A model generated the notes under the pieces. That model was not told where the DNA came from. It worked only from the letters and a program-made list of their open reading frames with translations, and made no database searches. From Kryptolebias marmoratus (taxonomy: Eukaryota; Chordata; Actinopteri; Cyprinodontiformes; Rivulidae), in NCBI RefSeq assembly GCF_001649575.2, contig NC_051440.1:24104476-24168475 (forward strand): a stretch of 64,000 nt of DNA, written 5' to 3'. Positions 11,768 to 23,693 of this stretch are shown here, one piece after another. Position numbers and translations under genes: made by a program. Every line of letters starts with the position of its first letter. The stretch's first letter is position 1.

Positions 11768-12522
11768 CAGTTTTCTTAAACTGAATACTTACAGGATGGC
11801 AGGGTTGGAGCAGCGCTGGCTGGTCTTCATGTAGCCGACCACTTTTTCCTTAGATATCTGTTTGTCGTTGAAACGAAAGCAGCATTTTTTGGGGCCGACT
11901 CCACGCAGACCTGCACACAAAGAGGCACAAATAAACATCTTGGCTACAATCTCATCAAGTCACCAGGTTCCTCCATGTTGGTTCACTTTTCAAGTTTCCT
12001 GCTACACCTCTTTTACAGTCACAAACATGGTCATATTTGCAGCCACTAAAGCTGTGGTAAACACATGTTTTTTTGTGGATTTATCTTTGCAAGCTTCCAT
12101 AGTAATAATACATATTTTTTGTACCTTTTAAATAGTATATCTTTAACAGCTCATAATGTTGTGACTTGGATAAAACGGTTTCAGCAGCCAGTAAATTGGA
12201 ATGAAATAAAATTTTGGTCCATATTTTGCCTATCTATCACAGACTTTTAACTATCTTACAGCAAGTAAATAGTGAAAAATAGTGCTGTTACATTAATAAC
12301 GGTATAGAAATTCATCTCATTTTTATAATATTTCCCCCCGCCCATCTGTCTTTAACAGTTTCATACATGTTAAATCTGATAATCTTGAGTAAGACCAGCA
12401 TCTTTTAAACACCATGCTGTTTAACATTTGTAATTTTTGAAATTTTAAGGACATATCTTACCTTCAGTGAGAGCGATGGCAGCCAGCATCAGAACAACCA
12501 CAGACAGAGCGAAACGAGCCAT
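11581..12522 (-). CDS. CC chemokine, complete (3 exons, 96 aa)
   Basis: This is a secreted leukocyte chemoattractant that acts on G-protein-coupled chemokine receptors. The three exons (12462-12522, 11793-11910, 11581-11692) join in frame. The product has a hydrophobic signal peptide (MARFALSVVVLMLAAIALTEG, about 21 residues). Adjacent cysteines C30-C31 are followed by C54 and C70, the standard four-cysteine CC chemokine spacing. A VVGYMKTSQRCSNPAIL segment precedes the third strand, and ELITYLNN lies in the C-terminal helix. The exon 1/2 and 2/3 phases (1 and 2) match the classical CC chemokine gene structure. A TATA box lies about 100 bp upstream of the start. Family membership is secure. 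The exact teleost clade (CCL3/4-like or other) cannot be assigned by eye, so no symbol is given. The 3' UTR likely runs to about 11.05 kb, where an ATTAAA lies on the minus strand (11070-11075). Confidence 0.93.
11737..11767. repeat. (GAT)n microsatellite in chemokine intron 2
   Basis: About ten uninterrupted GAT/ATG units fill nearly a third of the 100-nt intron between chemokine exons 2 and 3. Confidence 0.95.
11793..11910 (-). CDS. CC chemokine exon 2 (CC motif core)
   Basis: Encodes LRGVGPKKCCFRFNDKQ onward through QRCSNPAI. It contains the CC pair and the third conserved cysteine. The acceptor is TGTGTGCAG and the donor is CT|GTAAGT. Confidence 0.93.
11911..12461 (-). other. CC chemokine intron 1
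   Basis: A 551-nt AT-rich intron with proper GT and AG ends. Short frames in it are not coding by any recognisable criterion. Confidence 0.85.
12462..12522 (-). CDS. CC chemokine exon 1 (signal peptide)
   Basis: Encodes the Met plus signal peptide, ending one base into the Gly codon at donor GAAG|GTAAGA. The stretch is strongly hydrophobic and typical of a secreted chemokine. Confidence 0.93.
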
Positions 12523-12612
12523 CCTGAAGTGTTAGTTTGTTGCTTTCCAAGGTAAAAGTCTCGGCTGAGTTCAGCTTGTTGTGTCTGCTTGTTGTGTCTC
12601 CATCAGCGTCCA

Positions 12613-12620
12613 CTTTTATA
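12613..12620 (-). promoter_or_regulatory. TATA box of the CC chemokine gene
   Basis: TATAAAAG on the minus strand, about 91-98 bp upstream of the ATG. It implies transcription starting near 12585-12592 and a short 5' UTR, as is usual for inducible chemokines. Confidence 0.75.
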
Positions 12621-12629
12621 CAGACTTCA

Positions 12630-12780
12630 GGGAAAGACCCATCCCATTTTTTTTTTTAATGAAGGGGATTTACCTACGTGGAAGATTCATAACGTGGCCT
12701 CCCTTACGTTGATACAACTCTTTTAGTTCCTCAACAAATGAGGAAGAACCTTTTTTCGACGTAGTTTCCCTTTTCAAATG
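12630..12780 (-). promoter_or_regulatory. candidate inducible promoter elements of the chemokine gene
   Basis: Several near-consensus immune motifs cluster upstream of the TATA box. There are two kappa-B-like sites (GGGTCTTTCCC on the minus strand at about 12630-12640 and ggggatttacc on the plus strand near 12664). An interferon-response-like GAAAAGGGAAAC lies at 12764-12775, and an inverted repeat GTTCCTCA...TGAGGAA lies near 12726-12746. None is a perfect consensus, so these are suggestions only. Confidence 0.3.
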
Positions 12781-13480
12781 TGATGATCGGGGACTGTAAA
12801 TGTTACACATTCATCACATTCTGCGTGATTCTGTCTTCTGTCACATGATGTTTGCTTTCTGACTGTTTCCAGACAGCACTGCACAGTGTAAACCTCTGTG
12901 TGTAAAACAATACAGAAGAGACAACAACGAGTAAGCCCATGTGCTCAGTTTGATAAGGACGTGTAGAATAAAATTCCAGGCGAAGGCAAAACTTCCACGC
13001 GGTTTACTATTTAACATACACTAATATCTGTGGTTATTATGATCTGTTTGGTAACTTTGTCATGCTTAGAGATCTGGAGGATTAAAGTTAGATAAAATAA
13101 AACTGAGAGCACATTGTATTAGATTCAGGGGTCTTTGCACATTTATACTTGGCTTTAAAACACTCCAAATTTAAGTTCAAAACAATAAAACTTTTCAACA
13201 TGTGTGCATGAAAGAGGTCCTTGTTCTGCAGTGATTTTTTTCACAGCAGGACAACTAAAAGGTCAAACCTGTTGGTCTGTTTGGAGTTTCCAGGTTCCTG
13301 TTGGAGGTTGTTTTTTTTCCCAGGCCTTCTCTAAAAGTTCCCAGTTTTGTGTTAATTCATCACACCTTTCACCATATTTCATCAGGGAAAAGATTCTGCA
13401 GGTTGAAGCAAAGTACTTGATATTATAAGGTCTTCCTAAAACTAAAAACAAATCATTTTTTATTTCTTCATCCATCCACC
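12781..13480. other. intergenic, nothing recognised
   Basis: AT-rich sequence upstream of the chemokine gene. A 114-codon minus-strand frame at 13263-13607 owes its N-terminal part to the neighbouring LINE fragment. Confidence 0.5.
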
Positions 13481-13483
13481 TCT

Positions 13484-13835
13484 TATCTGAGGTTGAGTCG
13501 TGGAAGCAAAAGGTCCAGGAGGGAAACCCAGACCTCCCTCTCCTCAGTGACACTCTCCAGCTCCTCCTGGGGGATCCCAAGGTGTTGCCAGGCCAGAAAG
13601 GATACATAATCCCTCATATGAATTCTGGTTCTGCCCCGAGGTCTCTTCTTTGTGGGACATGCCCGAAAAACCTCCAAAGGGAGGCGTCCAGGAGGTGTCC
13701 TAATCAGATGATGAATCACCTCAACTGACTCCTTTTGATGCAAAGGAGTAGCAGCTCCACTCCAAGCTCCCCCTGGATGACGAAGCTCCTTACCTTATCT
13801 CTAAGGCTGAGCCCTACGAAGGAAGCTCATTTCAG
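13484..13835 (-). mobile_element. RTE-clade (Rex3-like) LINE fragment, 3' end of the reverse-transcriptase ORF
   Basis: The minus-strand reading includes HHLIRTPPGRLPLEVFRACP, then KKRPRGRTR and LAWQHLGIPQEELESV. This is the conserved C-terminal end of RTE/Rex3-type LINE proteins in fish. The upstream 'atgagcttcc...ctcagccttagagataagg' (minus strand) is the matching block of the same family. The piece is 5'-truncated with frame breaks and is not active. Confidence 0.75.
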
Positions 13836-13988
13836 TCACAGTTTTTTAAACACATTTTAGTGAAAATTCAATCCATATGTAGCTGACTGGATGTGGAGTT
13901 GTGCACACAGATCATTTACAGTATTCCATGCACATATTGCAAAAAATATAGACAGGTCAACTGCTACAGCTACCTTTTGTTGTTGTCG

Positions 13989-13989
<1 letters not shown>

Positions 13990-14063
<74 letters not shown>
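13990..14063. repeat. (TAA)n microsatellite, about 24 units
   Basis: An uninterrupted ATA/TAA trinucleotide run of about 73 bp. It creates artificial poly-Asn and poly-Leu reading frames that are not genes. Confidence 0.98.
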
Positions 14064-14067
<4 letters not shown>

Positions 14068-15535
14068 TGCTTCAGGTTCCTGTCATGTTTGGTTGAAGTT
14101 ACAAGGAGCCACTGCAGATTAGCTAAAGAGCCACATGTAGCTCCAGAGCCGCAGGTTGCAGACAAAAGTAGACATAACCAGGTTGAAAAGATTCTGGTTT
14201 CGTTGTTTTTGTTTTGCAGCCTCTTCAGTTTTACTTCTGTAAGCTCTTGGCTGGGTTCTGACTCTGAATTATGCTTCCCAAATCTATTTTTTCCCTGTTT
14301 TGTTTGCTAGCATGACTTCAGACTTGGTTCCTCTTGAAACATTTAGTAGTTTTGGCAACAAAGCCCTGAACATTCAATCAGTCATTTTGCCATCTTTGGA
14401 AATTTGGAAGACAAAAACATTTAGGCAGGGAAATATCTCAAGCATAACATCAAATACTGGATGTTTGCAGTGCAGCTATATAAAATCTGTGGATCAACGA
14501 GATTCTCATTTTGTCCAAATGCAGGTTAGAAATACTAGTTTTCTCTCTCTATTTAAAAAAAAAATTAAAAATCAGTACACAACTGTCACTATCTCTGAAT
14601 GTGATCTGGCTGATGTAAGTTCGTTATGAATAAATTAACAATCTTCCCTCATAAAGACTCATATTTGTGTCCAGGTGTAAAAATGTGTCACCAACGTAAG
14701 CCTGCATTTCCCACAGTGCAACAGACATTTTATCATTCTTTCCCAATGTCCAAATTTTATAAAAACCTAATCAGTTTGTAAAAATAAGAAAAATAATGTT
14801 CTTATAGAAATGACTGCTTATAACCCCCCCAAAAATCACATGGACAAAGTTATATTTTGTCAGAGCAGACGAAACCCGTCCACAGCCTCAGGGGACAGAG
14901 CTGTTTTCTAGAAACAAATTAAATGCTTGATCGACCAGCTTCACTTTCATTATTCTCAAAAACAGGAGTTTTTAGACACAAGTTTGTATTGTGACTTACT
15001 TTATGACTCATATCTATATTTTTAAATAATTTACTCATAGTAATCCTTAAATCAGTCAAACCTGAAAACACCTTGCAGCAGGTGGTGAGATGTTTCATTC
15101 ATTTCAAGATAATAAATTATTCACTTAGTCACATGTAAGACAGTTAGACCATCCTCGTGGTTTCCTTTTTAGCTTACAGTTTAATTTCTTTTGAAATGTA
15201 ATCAACTGATCTAAATAATTAAGTAACTCCAATATAAAAAAGAAACGATCTTGAGTCATTTTTCTTTTTTGCCACATGAATGTAAGAGGATCAAACCTGA
15301 AAGACCTGGAAAGGTACATAGACCAAAGTTTGGTCATTAATGTCTAGATATTTATTAGATCAACACAAAATGTATACAGGAAATTAAGTCAACCAACTTG
15401 TGAGTCACAAACAAAGCTTGATGTTTAAATTGTAAGCTGATCTAAAGAAGCATGAAGCATGAAGCCTGATTGATGTTTTTTGAGCAACATTACTTCAAGC
15501 TGCAAAAACACCTCAGCCATATTTATCAAAAGGTG
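14064..15535. other. intergenic, nothing recognised
   Basis: AT-rich sequence. A 109-codon plus-strand frame at 14300-14629 has no recognisable motif. Confidence 0.5.
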
Positions 15536-15985
15536 GGCGATAATGTTTATGCCCTCGTCCACTGGACAGATTTTCATGAAACTTGCAGAAAGTAATCATC
15601 TAAGTATATCTAAAACCTTTGGAATCAATCCCCCAAAAACACAAGAATGGCTCTAACTCAGTCAGTTTTGCAGATGTTGACCTAATTTTTGAAAATATAA
15701 ACAAAGCTGCCATATTAAAATCAACATTAGCCGACACAAAAATGGTTATAACTCAGGCAGTTTTATAAATATTGAGGTAAAACTTGATGTAGTAGTAGCT
15801 GAGTCATTCAAAACACATACTCTAAGTGTGATATTTTGCGATATCGCATGAGATTGTGTATAATGGTATTTAAAAAGTTTGACCAAAACAGTTACAACTC
15901 TGTCATTTCTCAATGCAAGATGATATTATTCTAAAGCTTTGATAATCCTTCAAGGAATGCTAGGCCTTTAATTATCTACACATCC
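15536..15985 (+). repeat. dispersed repeat family A, near full-length copy
   Basis: It begins 'ggtgggcgataatgtttatg'. It runs through 'ccactggacagattttcatg', 'ataactcaggcagtttta', and 'gtagtagctgagtcattc', and ends 'aaggaatgctaggcctttaa'. It is a good reference copy for the family layout. Confidence 0.75.
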
Positions 15986-18900
15986 AACAAACAGGAGCCA
16001 TAGAGGTTTCATAAAACTAATTTAATTTTGTTTGTCAGTTTGAGTATTTTCCTTAATCCTAAGATTATTTGGGGTTTCTGCCTAAAACATGACTTTTTGA
16101 TTATGTATGTAAAAAATGTGGAGTTTAAAGCAGCTTTTCTTCATTTTAACTACATGAAGACAATAAAACAAGCCGTAGGCACAACATTGACTGGTATGAA
16201 GTTGCTACCAATATTCTGACATCCATGTAAAACAATATACTTATCTGAGTTGTGTGCTTGTAGTTTTTATGCAGATAAAAGCTTCATTGTTTTCACTCAC
16301 TATTCAGCTGACACAGATCCTCTTTTTGGTGCAGACTCAGTTTGGCATTTTGTGGCCTTTTCACTGGAAAAACACAACAACTGTTGTGAATGGGTGAGAA
16401 AATAATGTGAAGAAACCAAAAAATAAGGGAGATTTTAGTAGAGAACTTAGAACTGCTGCGTTCACATGATAAAACACTTTGGTTTGTTATGAGATGACCT
16501 TTTATCATACATTTGTTTACAAATTCTTCATGTTAAAGTTAAGAACAGTTCAGCAGAAAAGCAGCTTCGATTAATATTTTCTGATCACACAGAAGTATTA
16601 AAAAATCTGCAATCAGTGATGAAGAGACAATAACAACAAAAGAAAAGTATGAAGTAATGATTAAACTGTTAACCTGCAGTCATAAAGCAACATTAGGATT
16701 TATTAGCAGCTATTTAAACCATTCTTTGTGAAATCAACCACAGTTTTAAAACTTCACTGCCACAGTTTTTATTTAGCTTTTTTCTTGTGAAAAATTAACA
16801 CAAAGCAAAAATTTTAAATAATGAACAGACGCGAACCATTAGTCTTAAAGTCTGAGTCAGAGTCCTTACTTTTCCCAAAATGATTGATTCAATTTTGCAG
16901 CTTATCAAGGCTTAAAAATGCTTTAGAACTGTAACTTTTCTTGCGGACAGAGATTAATGTTTTTGCTTAAAGAAGTTCTGGTCAGTTTGGAAAAATGTAT
17001 GACTTTGGCATTTAGAAAAAAAAAATCTCTTAAAGCTGTGCAAGTTATTTTATCTTTTCACAAAAGGTGGATTTTTAGCAAGCAAGTTATTTGGGAATAA
17101 AGTATTTCTGCCCTCTTGTTGTGCTTTCTGTTGCCTAAAATGAGATTTTTAAAATTGGAAACTTGCAATTTACATCTTGTATAAAAAGCAAATTTTTTTT
17201 TTTGCAGTGTGATTAAAAATAAAAAAGTGTCTGCCCCAGTTAATCAACCTTAGCGAACACAAAATAGCTATAACTCAGTCAATTAGTAACATGCAGTTTG
17301 TTTGTTTAAAACTTTGCTGTGTCGGGAGGTGTTAATAATCTTTAACATTATTTTAATGCTTTTAATGTTTGCATTTTTGCAGCAGAGTAAGTAAAATCCT
17401 ACAGTACTTCAGATTTTGTTAGTTTCATAACTTATAATGTGAGTTATCTGAAAATCAGTGAGTCCTTCAACATGTTTTCAGCTGAGCAGTTTTGTCACAG
17501 ATGACCGATACGACTTGAGTTTCAGTGTGGGGGAGTTTTTCACACAAAATGTAAATTTAAACAGCTAGACTTGTCCCCTGTTCATCTAAAGCAGAAGCCA
17601 CTCTATGTTCTTCTTTCACTTCTTCATAATGTGGCCTTTAAAAGATGATCTTTTCTTTTTTTTTTTTAGGTCTAGAAACAACACCTCTTGTCATGATGGG
17701 GTTGGGGGTTTTTTTCTAAAGAGTTTTGAATGAAGAAGCTGAAAGGACCAACAAGCTTTTATTTTGAAGAGGAAGGGAAGTGGAGCTGAACAGTATCTGT
17801 AGAGGGAGAGCAGTTGCAGACTTAAAAGGTCAGAGGTAAGTTGTTCAGGTAAATAAATGCAATGATAAGGATTTGCTCTTACGTGGGGAGTTTCTGTAAG
17901 GGAAGAACAGGTAAGACTGTAGATGATCACTAGATTTTTCTCTAAGAGGAGGCAGACCTGGCATCATGTGACTTTATCAATCCCACAAGGGAGTAATGAT
18001 TCACTCAGCCTTAAGTAGAGGGAGTTCTCATCAGCCAAATCAGCTTCAGGTGTGGCAGCCAGCTGCCGGACGTCTCATCCACGCCCTCTCTAGCTCACCC
18101 TGAAGACAGGAGGTTAGTAAGGAGAAACACAAAAGACAACCATACCCTGAATCCCAACACCTCTGGTGTGCATGAGACATAAGATGTTCCTATGTGATGG
18201 CACTGGGAAAAAAAGAGGAAATAAAGCAATGCACGTTTGCAGCAGAGCCCTTTACCTTACACAGAACTTGTGGAAAACCACTTTAACCACCAACCAGTTG
18301 TTGCATTAACGTTATGGTTGGTTTTTATAAGGAACAAATATTTCTACATTTATTTTGGCTGCAGCTCTCAGAAAGACTTCTACAGGCTCAAAAAAATGAC
18401 ACAGGACTCAAATATAGGGAGAAATTATTTTTTTTCTTAGAAAAGCAGAAGAAAATAAGCAGTTTGTTGAAGAAGATTAGAAAGAAAAACAACTGATCCC
18501 TCAGCCACAGTACAGAGACCAAGTCCTACAGATAAACAATCCCCACCAAAGACAAGAATCAATAAAAAAAACAGGAAATTATATAAAATCAAACTAGGAA
18601 AAGATAGCAAAGTGAGGCATCACTTCTACTAAGACTACAAGCCTGAAGCGTTATTACAGTACATGCAGCTATGCAAGCTTCGAGCTGAACTTCCCGACTA
18701 ACTGCTGAACAACTTTATCCTACATCGGACACAAAAAGGGACAGTTTGGTTTTGAAAAATCAACTTTTTCAGGTATGCAGTCAGAGACTGATCCATAGGT
18801 TTGTCTATTTAGACCATAAATACAAAAAAGAACCAAAAAAAATCATTGTTTAGGTGTAAATGTTTCACATAGTCTTTATAATCTATAATGTTGGTCAACT

Positions 18901-19018
18901 TCTAGCACCACTGGATTCTGAAGGGTTTCTGTTCGAGTGTTGGTTCTGAAATGGCTTGGATCATCCTGTTTGTGTTGTTGTAGCTCCACAGACGGCCCCG
19001 CTGAGATCTGGGAATCAT
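15986..19018. other. intergenic; one small family A fragment
   Basis: No gene recognised. A short family A remnant ('agcgaacacaaaatagctat', 'aactcagtcaa') lies at about 17250-17290. The 17640-18200 stretch is less AT-rich, but I could not identify it. Confidence 0.5.
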
Positions 19019-19108
19019 TCAGAGATTACGTCTAGCTAAATCTAGTTGCTTGATTGTCGTTAGCAACGATGTCACGAGGAAAACGAGCAGCGTCAGAAGC
19101 CATTGTGG
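19019..19108 (-). other. possible terminal exon encoding a hydrophobic segment (unrecognised)
   Basis: After an acceptor-like tract (TTTTTTTGGTATTCTGAATTCCAG) the minus strand reads PQWLLTLLVFLVTSLLTTIK, then QLDLARRNL and a TGA. A roughly 17-residue hydrophobic run followed by a short basic tail looks like a single-pass membrane anchor. I found no upstream exon and no family match, so a chance frame is quite possible. Confidence 0.2.
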
Positions 19109-19839
19109 CTGGAATTCAGAATACCAAAAAAAATAAATAAAACAAACCAAAACAAAGACACTCAACATCCAAACTGCCAAAACATTGAGTTTTTAGGATA
19201 AGATATGAGACAAAAAGCATCAGTGGTGTAATTTGATCATATTGGCAGATCTAAAGTCAGTTAAAAAAAACAAACATTGCGTACAAAACAGATTTAGTAT
19301 AGATTAGTTTAAACTTATTGTACTTTTTAACATAAATCAATCCTGCAGGACACAAAAAGCTAAAATTATCATTTAAACAGAATAATTATTGTACATCTGC
19401 TCACAAATTGAGCCGTAACGCCGGATCGACAGGTATGTCAAGGATGATGATTTTCTTCATATATGCAGATAATATGATCCTTTACATTTCATTTCTATAT
19501 CATAAAATCAAACTTGTCCAAAGTTAGAATTTCTTTATAAATAAAGTGATTTTTGCAGTAACTTATAAACAGTAACTTAATTTAATCTTGGGTCCATTTC
19601 AGTTTAGAAAAGTTTTTATATTTAAATTGTTAGGACTTTGTTTTGGCTATAAATTAATTATATTACCAAGCAAATCCAATCTGAGAGCACAACTCCAGTA
19701 ATTATCATTTCTCCATGCCACCAGTTATAATTAATATTAATATGAAAAATGAGAAAACTTTAAAGTTTCTTTGGCAACATTTAGCAAATTTTCCCATCAT
19801 ACTTTTGCAAATTTGTTTAAAATGCTGATTCTTTTCATT

Positions 19840-20265
19840 ATAGCCCGTCAACAATGGCAGAGCAGCAGTGATTTTATTGTTTGTGTGTGTGTTTGTTGGT
19901 CTGTAGTGTTAGAAAAACATCTAATGAACCACTGGACAGATTTTATTGAAGCTCTCAGAAAAATATCATTACATGTACGTCTACAACTGATTAACTTTTA
20001 GAGTTAACCCCGTTCAAGATGGCTGCCACAGTCATCATATACAGACACAATTTGGTGTGGTAGTAGCTGAGAGTCACTGTCAACACATACTCTGAGTGCT
20101 AACACATCATGTGAGAACTCACATTGTTACATGAGATTGCACATAATGTCATTTAAAAGGTTTTAAAAGGTTGTCTCCATCATTTCCCAACATTTCAGTT
20201 TAAATCTCTGGCATTAAAGGTGGCAGACAATATGCATTTCTTCAAGGAATTAAAGGCCTTTAATT
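19840..20265 (+). repeat. dispersed repeat family A copy
   Basis: Landmarks in order: 'ccactggacagattttattg', 'acaactgattaacttttaga', 'gttcaagatggctgccacag', 'ttggtgtggtagtagctgag', and 'aaaggcctttaattt' at the 3' end. Confidence 0.75.
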
Positions 20266-21585
20266 TGTTTTCAATTCAGTATATTTATACTGTTTTGTGT
20301 TTGAGAAGTTCAAGTCTTTAAGGGGGAGATGTGAAATTTTTAGTCCAGTTTTTCTTAGTAAAAAAGGCAGCGTCTTACCTGCTCACCAAGAAGCAGAAAC
20401 TAAATTAACAACTTCCCTCAAAGCAATTAATTTGGTCAAATCCTAAATTGAAACAACTTTTATGATTCTCACTTCAGTTTTGTAGCTCTCTAACATTATA
20501 TTTATTAATTAGATCTAATTTACACAAACGGTCTGTGCTTCAGAGCTGAAGCTTTGCAACTAATTTAGATTTTACACCTTGATGATTGAATTTCAAGTTC
20601 AGATTAGGAATTAAATGCATTAAATTGGGATATCATGTTTACCTGCAAGTAAAAAAAAGATCTCAGAGACACTGTGGCACCTTGTCAGTCACTGTGGTGT
20701 ATTTACATGGGTTTTTCCACAAATACTTTAAAATTTGATCTAATTTGTTCACCCTAAGCACACAAGTAGTGATTTATAAATTAAAAAGTCAGACATGGTG
20801 AAGCACAAACACAAATGCTTGTTTTAAGAAGAATATGTTAGTCATAATTACTAGAATATGTGAGTCATAAAACGACAGAGCATGACCGAGGTGCCAGGTG
20901 ACCCATGAACTCAAACTGTAAGTTAAAAAAGGACATACAACAGCTGGTATGTATAACTCAAACGTACCATGTTACTTTATGTCACACACACACACACTTC
21001 TACTGAAAAGGTAAACAAGAGCTGCCTAAAACACACACACACCATGTTAAAAATGACTCGTCACGCCTCAACAATCAGGTGGATTGTTAGAAAATAAGCT
21101 GTAAACACTGTTCACCGTGCAGACCGTGGAACACAGTGTCTGAAAACTCTTCCTGTTGTGCACGTTGTAGTCAGAGAAACAAGCGTTAGAGATGGTGTCA
21201 CAGACAAATATGCAGATTGATGAGAACATGGACCCAATTTATGGCTTCCCAAAATACTAAAATATTGTTTTCTAACATGTGACCAAATCTGTTTCAATCC
21301 AACTCATTAGCCTCTAACAAATAAGGTCTTCCTATAATACTATTATTTTAGCTGAGAGTTAAAATGTTTCAATAGTTTCAGATGGACCAAACTGATCGGT
21401 CAGTTGACTAATTTGGCAGATTTTACAGTTTTTAAAAAAAATTAATCTGCATTGGCCACGCCTGAGTGAACTAAGTCAGTTTAAAGACAGGCTTCTTTGT
21501 GGGCAGCACAGCCGTGTTACACTTCACACTCTGCCCTTGTGTCAATAAAGTTGATGGGATACTTATTTTTTCAGAACACCAGCAA
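20266..21585. other. intergenic, nothing recognised
   Basis: AT-rich with two short (CA)n runs near 20985-21000 and 21032-21042. Confidence 0.5.
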
Positions 21586-21995
21586 ACCCCAAAAGAAATT
21601 GCCAATTGATTTTTATGGACAGATTTCAATGAAACTCTCAGAAAGGAACCATTGGACATACGTCTACAACTGATTAACTTTTGGAGTCAGTTCAATTGAA
21701 GATGGTTGCCACAGCTAAGCAAACTCAGCCAAGTCAAAAAAGGCTATATGTTAGTGAACTTTACAGATATTGAGCGAAAATTTGGTGTGGTAGTAGCTGA
21801 CAGTCATTCACTGTACGTCAAGCACTAACAGGTCATGCGAGATTTTGCAGCATCGCCTCACAGCGCATGTTTTCTTTCAAGCTTTGACCGGAATGACTAT
21901 AACTGTCATATATCAACATAGGAGGATTTTAGTCTAAAACTCTGGCATGAAGACAGTGGGAGATATGTGTTTCTTCCAGGAATGCTAGGTCTTTA
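21586..21995 (+). repeat. dispersed repeat family A copy
   Basis: Contains 'ggacagatttcaatgaaact', 'acaactgattaacttttgga', 'gaagatggttgccacagcta', 'tttggtgtggtagtagctga', and 'aatgctaggtctttaattt'. Confidence 0.75.
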
Positions 21996-22858
21996 ATTTA
22001 AAATAAGGAAAAAAGCATTATTATTTAACCTTTTCAGACTTTTAGACTGTTGTTAAACTCGCTTTTTCTGCCAGTTTCTAGCCAATTCTTTTCATCCAGT
22101 TGTACACATACTTGTCCTGTTCCCAGTCTGAACAAACCTTAAACTGTTTATATATTTTTTACACCTGATTGTGTATTTGTGTGCAGAAACTCTGTGTGTT
22201 CTTGAGTGAGCCGGGTCAGTCTTTTCAACCATACGACACTTTTCATTTTCTGTGTCGCCCTGTAGGTGTTTAATATCTTGTTTTCCGTGTATGTCACAAC
22301 ATGGTCGCACCTCATGCTGCATTCAGAGGAAATACTGGATCTGACACTGTGACAATAGATTGAGTCCTACAAACAGTCACATCCATGATGATGGTCGCCA
22401 ATGTGGTTTCTCAAATCCACTGAAACTCCTCTGTACAAAACGTGTGTGGTTGTGTGCTTGTGTGCTTGTGTTACCTAAATCCTTATGTCTCTGCGCACAT
22501 TGTTTTGTATGTCGCACATGCACAAATGCCAAACCAGCGTATAAATACACAGTTGTGTGTTTCAGGGCAAAATGCTCCTTGAGGCCCCCAAATCTCAAAA
22601 CAGTGTGAATCAAGCCACTATATTAGTGCCATAAACCATTTCCCATCATGCATCAGGAAAGCTATTTCAAAAAGGATCCTCTAATTTTTACCAATCATGG
22701 CTGAAGAACATGCTGTTAGCATCACATTGCATCCAACAAACAGTTTTTTCCTCTGATTTCTTGTCCCTTTATACAATCTCTCCTTAGAAACATAGCATTT
22801 TATATTAAACAGGCATTTAAAGTTTCTATAAAAAGTGGTGCGTCAATAATAGAAATAG

Positions 22859-22864
22859 TTTATT
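22859..22864 (-). terminator. candidate smpd3 polyadenylation signal
   Basis: AATAAA on the minus strand, about 730 nt downstream of the smpd3 stop codon. Other A-rich signals lie farther downstream and mammalian SMPD3 3' UTRs are longer, so this may be only a proximal site. Confidence 0.25.
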
Positions 22865-23591
22865 TTTTTTCCTTTTAGAAAGACTCTTTTTTTTAAGAAA
22901 AAAAGACACTTGTTGAGGTTCCTGGGAATGGCGTGAGGGCAGCAAGGTGAATGACTGACAGTGAAACTGACCAATAGGAAAGAAGCACAACACAAGGACA
23001 CAGATGGTCAGTGTAAAGGCTGGTCAGCAGCTTCACTCCACGTAAATGTTTTCCTTTTATACACTTAACAACAAGCATCCGACTGTCCCTGAAGGTAGAG
23101 TCTTGAAAAAAACAAACAAAAAAAACCCCATTATACTTAAACTACGGCTAAAACAGATCCAATCAAAGGAGTGTGTGCATTGGCTACATGAAACACTTCA
23201 CTCAAAATCAAACCCTCTGGATTCAGTTCAGCTGGGAGAGCTGGAGGAGAGGCCAGGCAATGTTCAACAGTCTGAATGTCAGTCTCCTGCGGCTGATGCA
23301 GTATTTAGAGTGTGTTCGTGTGGGTTATTTACCCAGGAAGATGAATATCTCAGACTTCCTAATCTGAATTCCCCAGCTTATCTCTCCCTGTCAAAGTCTT
23401 TCTCTCTTCAATCTCTACTTTCTCTTTCTTCTTCACTTCTCTGAGCGCCGTCCCACCGATTCACCCGTCTACCTGCCGTCCCTTCAATCTTCTCCTCACG
23501 CTGCTCTGTATCTGTAAACTCGTAATGTCTTCATTTCTTCCTGTTTGCTCCTCCATGGCAGTATTTAACGATGAAAGCTCAGGCGGTTGGT
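22865..23591 (-). other. smpd3: smpd3 3' UTR (at least the proximal part)
   Basis: Noncoding sequence immediately following the smpd3 stop codon. The plus-strand 132-codon frame at 23046-23444 is antisense to it and has no recognisable features. Confidence 0.5.
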
Positions 23592-23693
23592 CTAAGGCTC
23601 CTCTTCTCCGGTGGAAACAGCCAGGCGCATGGCTACAGACAGGTGGTCAGTGAGGCCGGCCAACTGGGTCACAAAGCTGAACTCTTCGATTTC
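23592..23693 (-). CDS. smpd3: smpd3 coding exon 9 (C-terminus)
   Basis: Encodes EIEEFSFVTQLAGLTDHLSV, then AMRLAVSTGEEEP and TAG. It holds the catalytic D705-H706 pair. The acceptor is CTTCTCTTGCAG. Confidence 0.96.
   Translation of the reverse strand, partial: EIEEFSFVTQLAGLTDHLSVAMRLAVSTGEEEP

Noticed and set aside
13891..14310. 139-codon frame with a long poly-Asn tract
   Set aside because: The poly-Asn is simply the (TAA)n microsatellite read in one frame.
23046..23444. 132-codon plus-strand frame
   Set aside because: It is antisense to the smpd3 3' UTR, with no motif.
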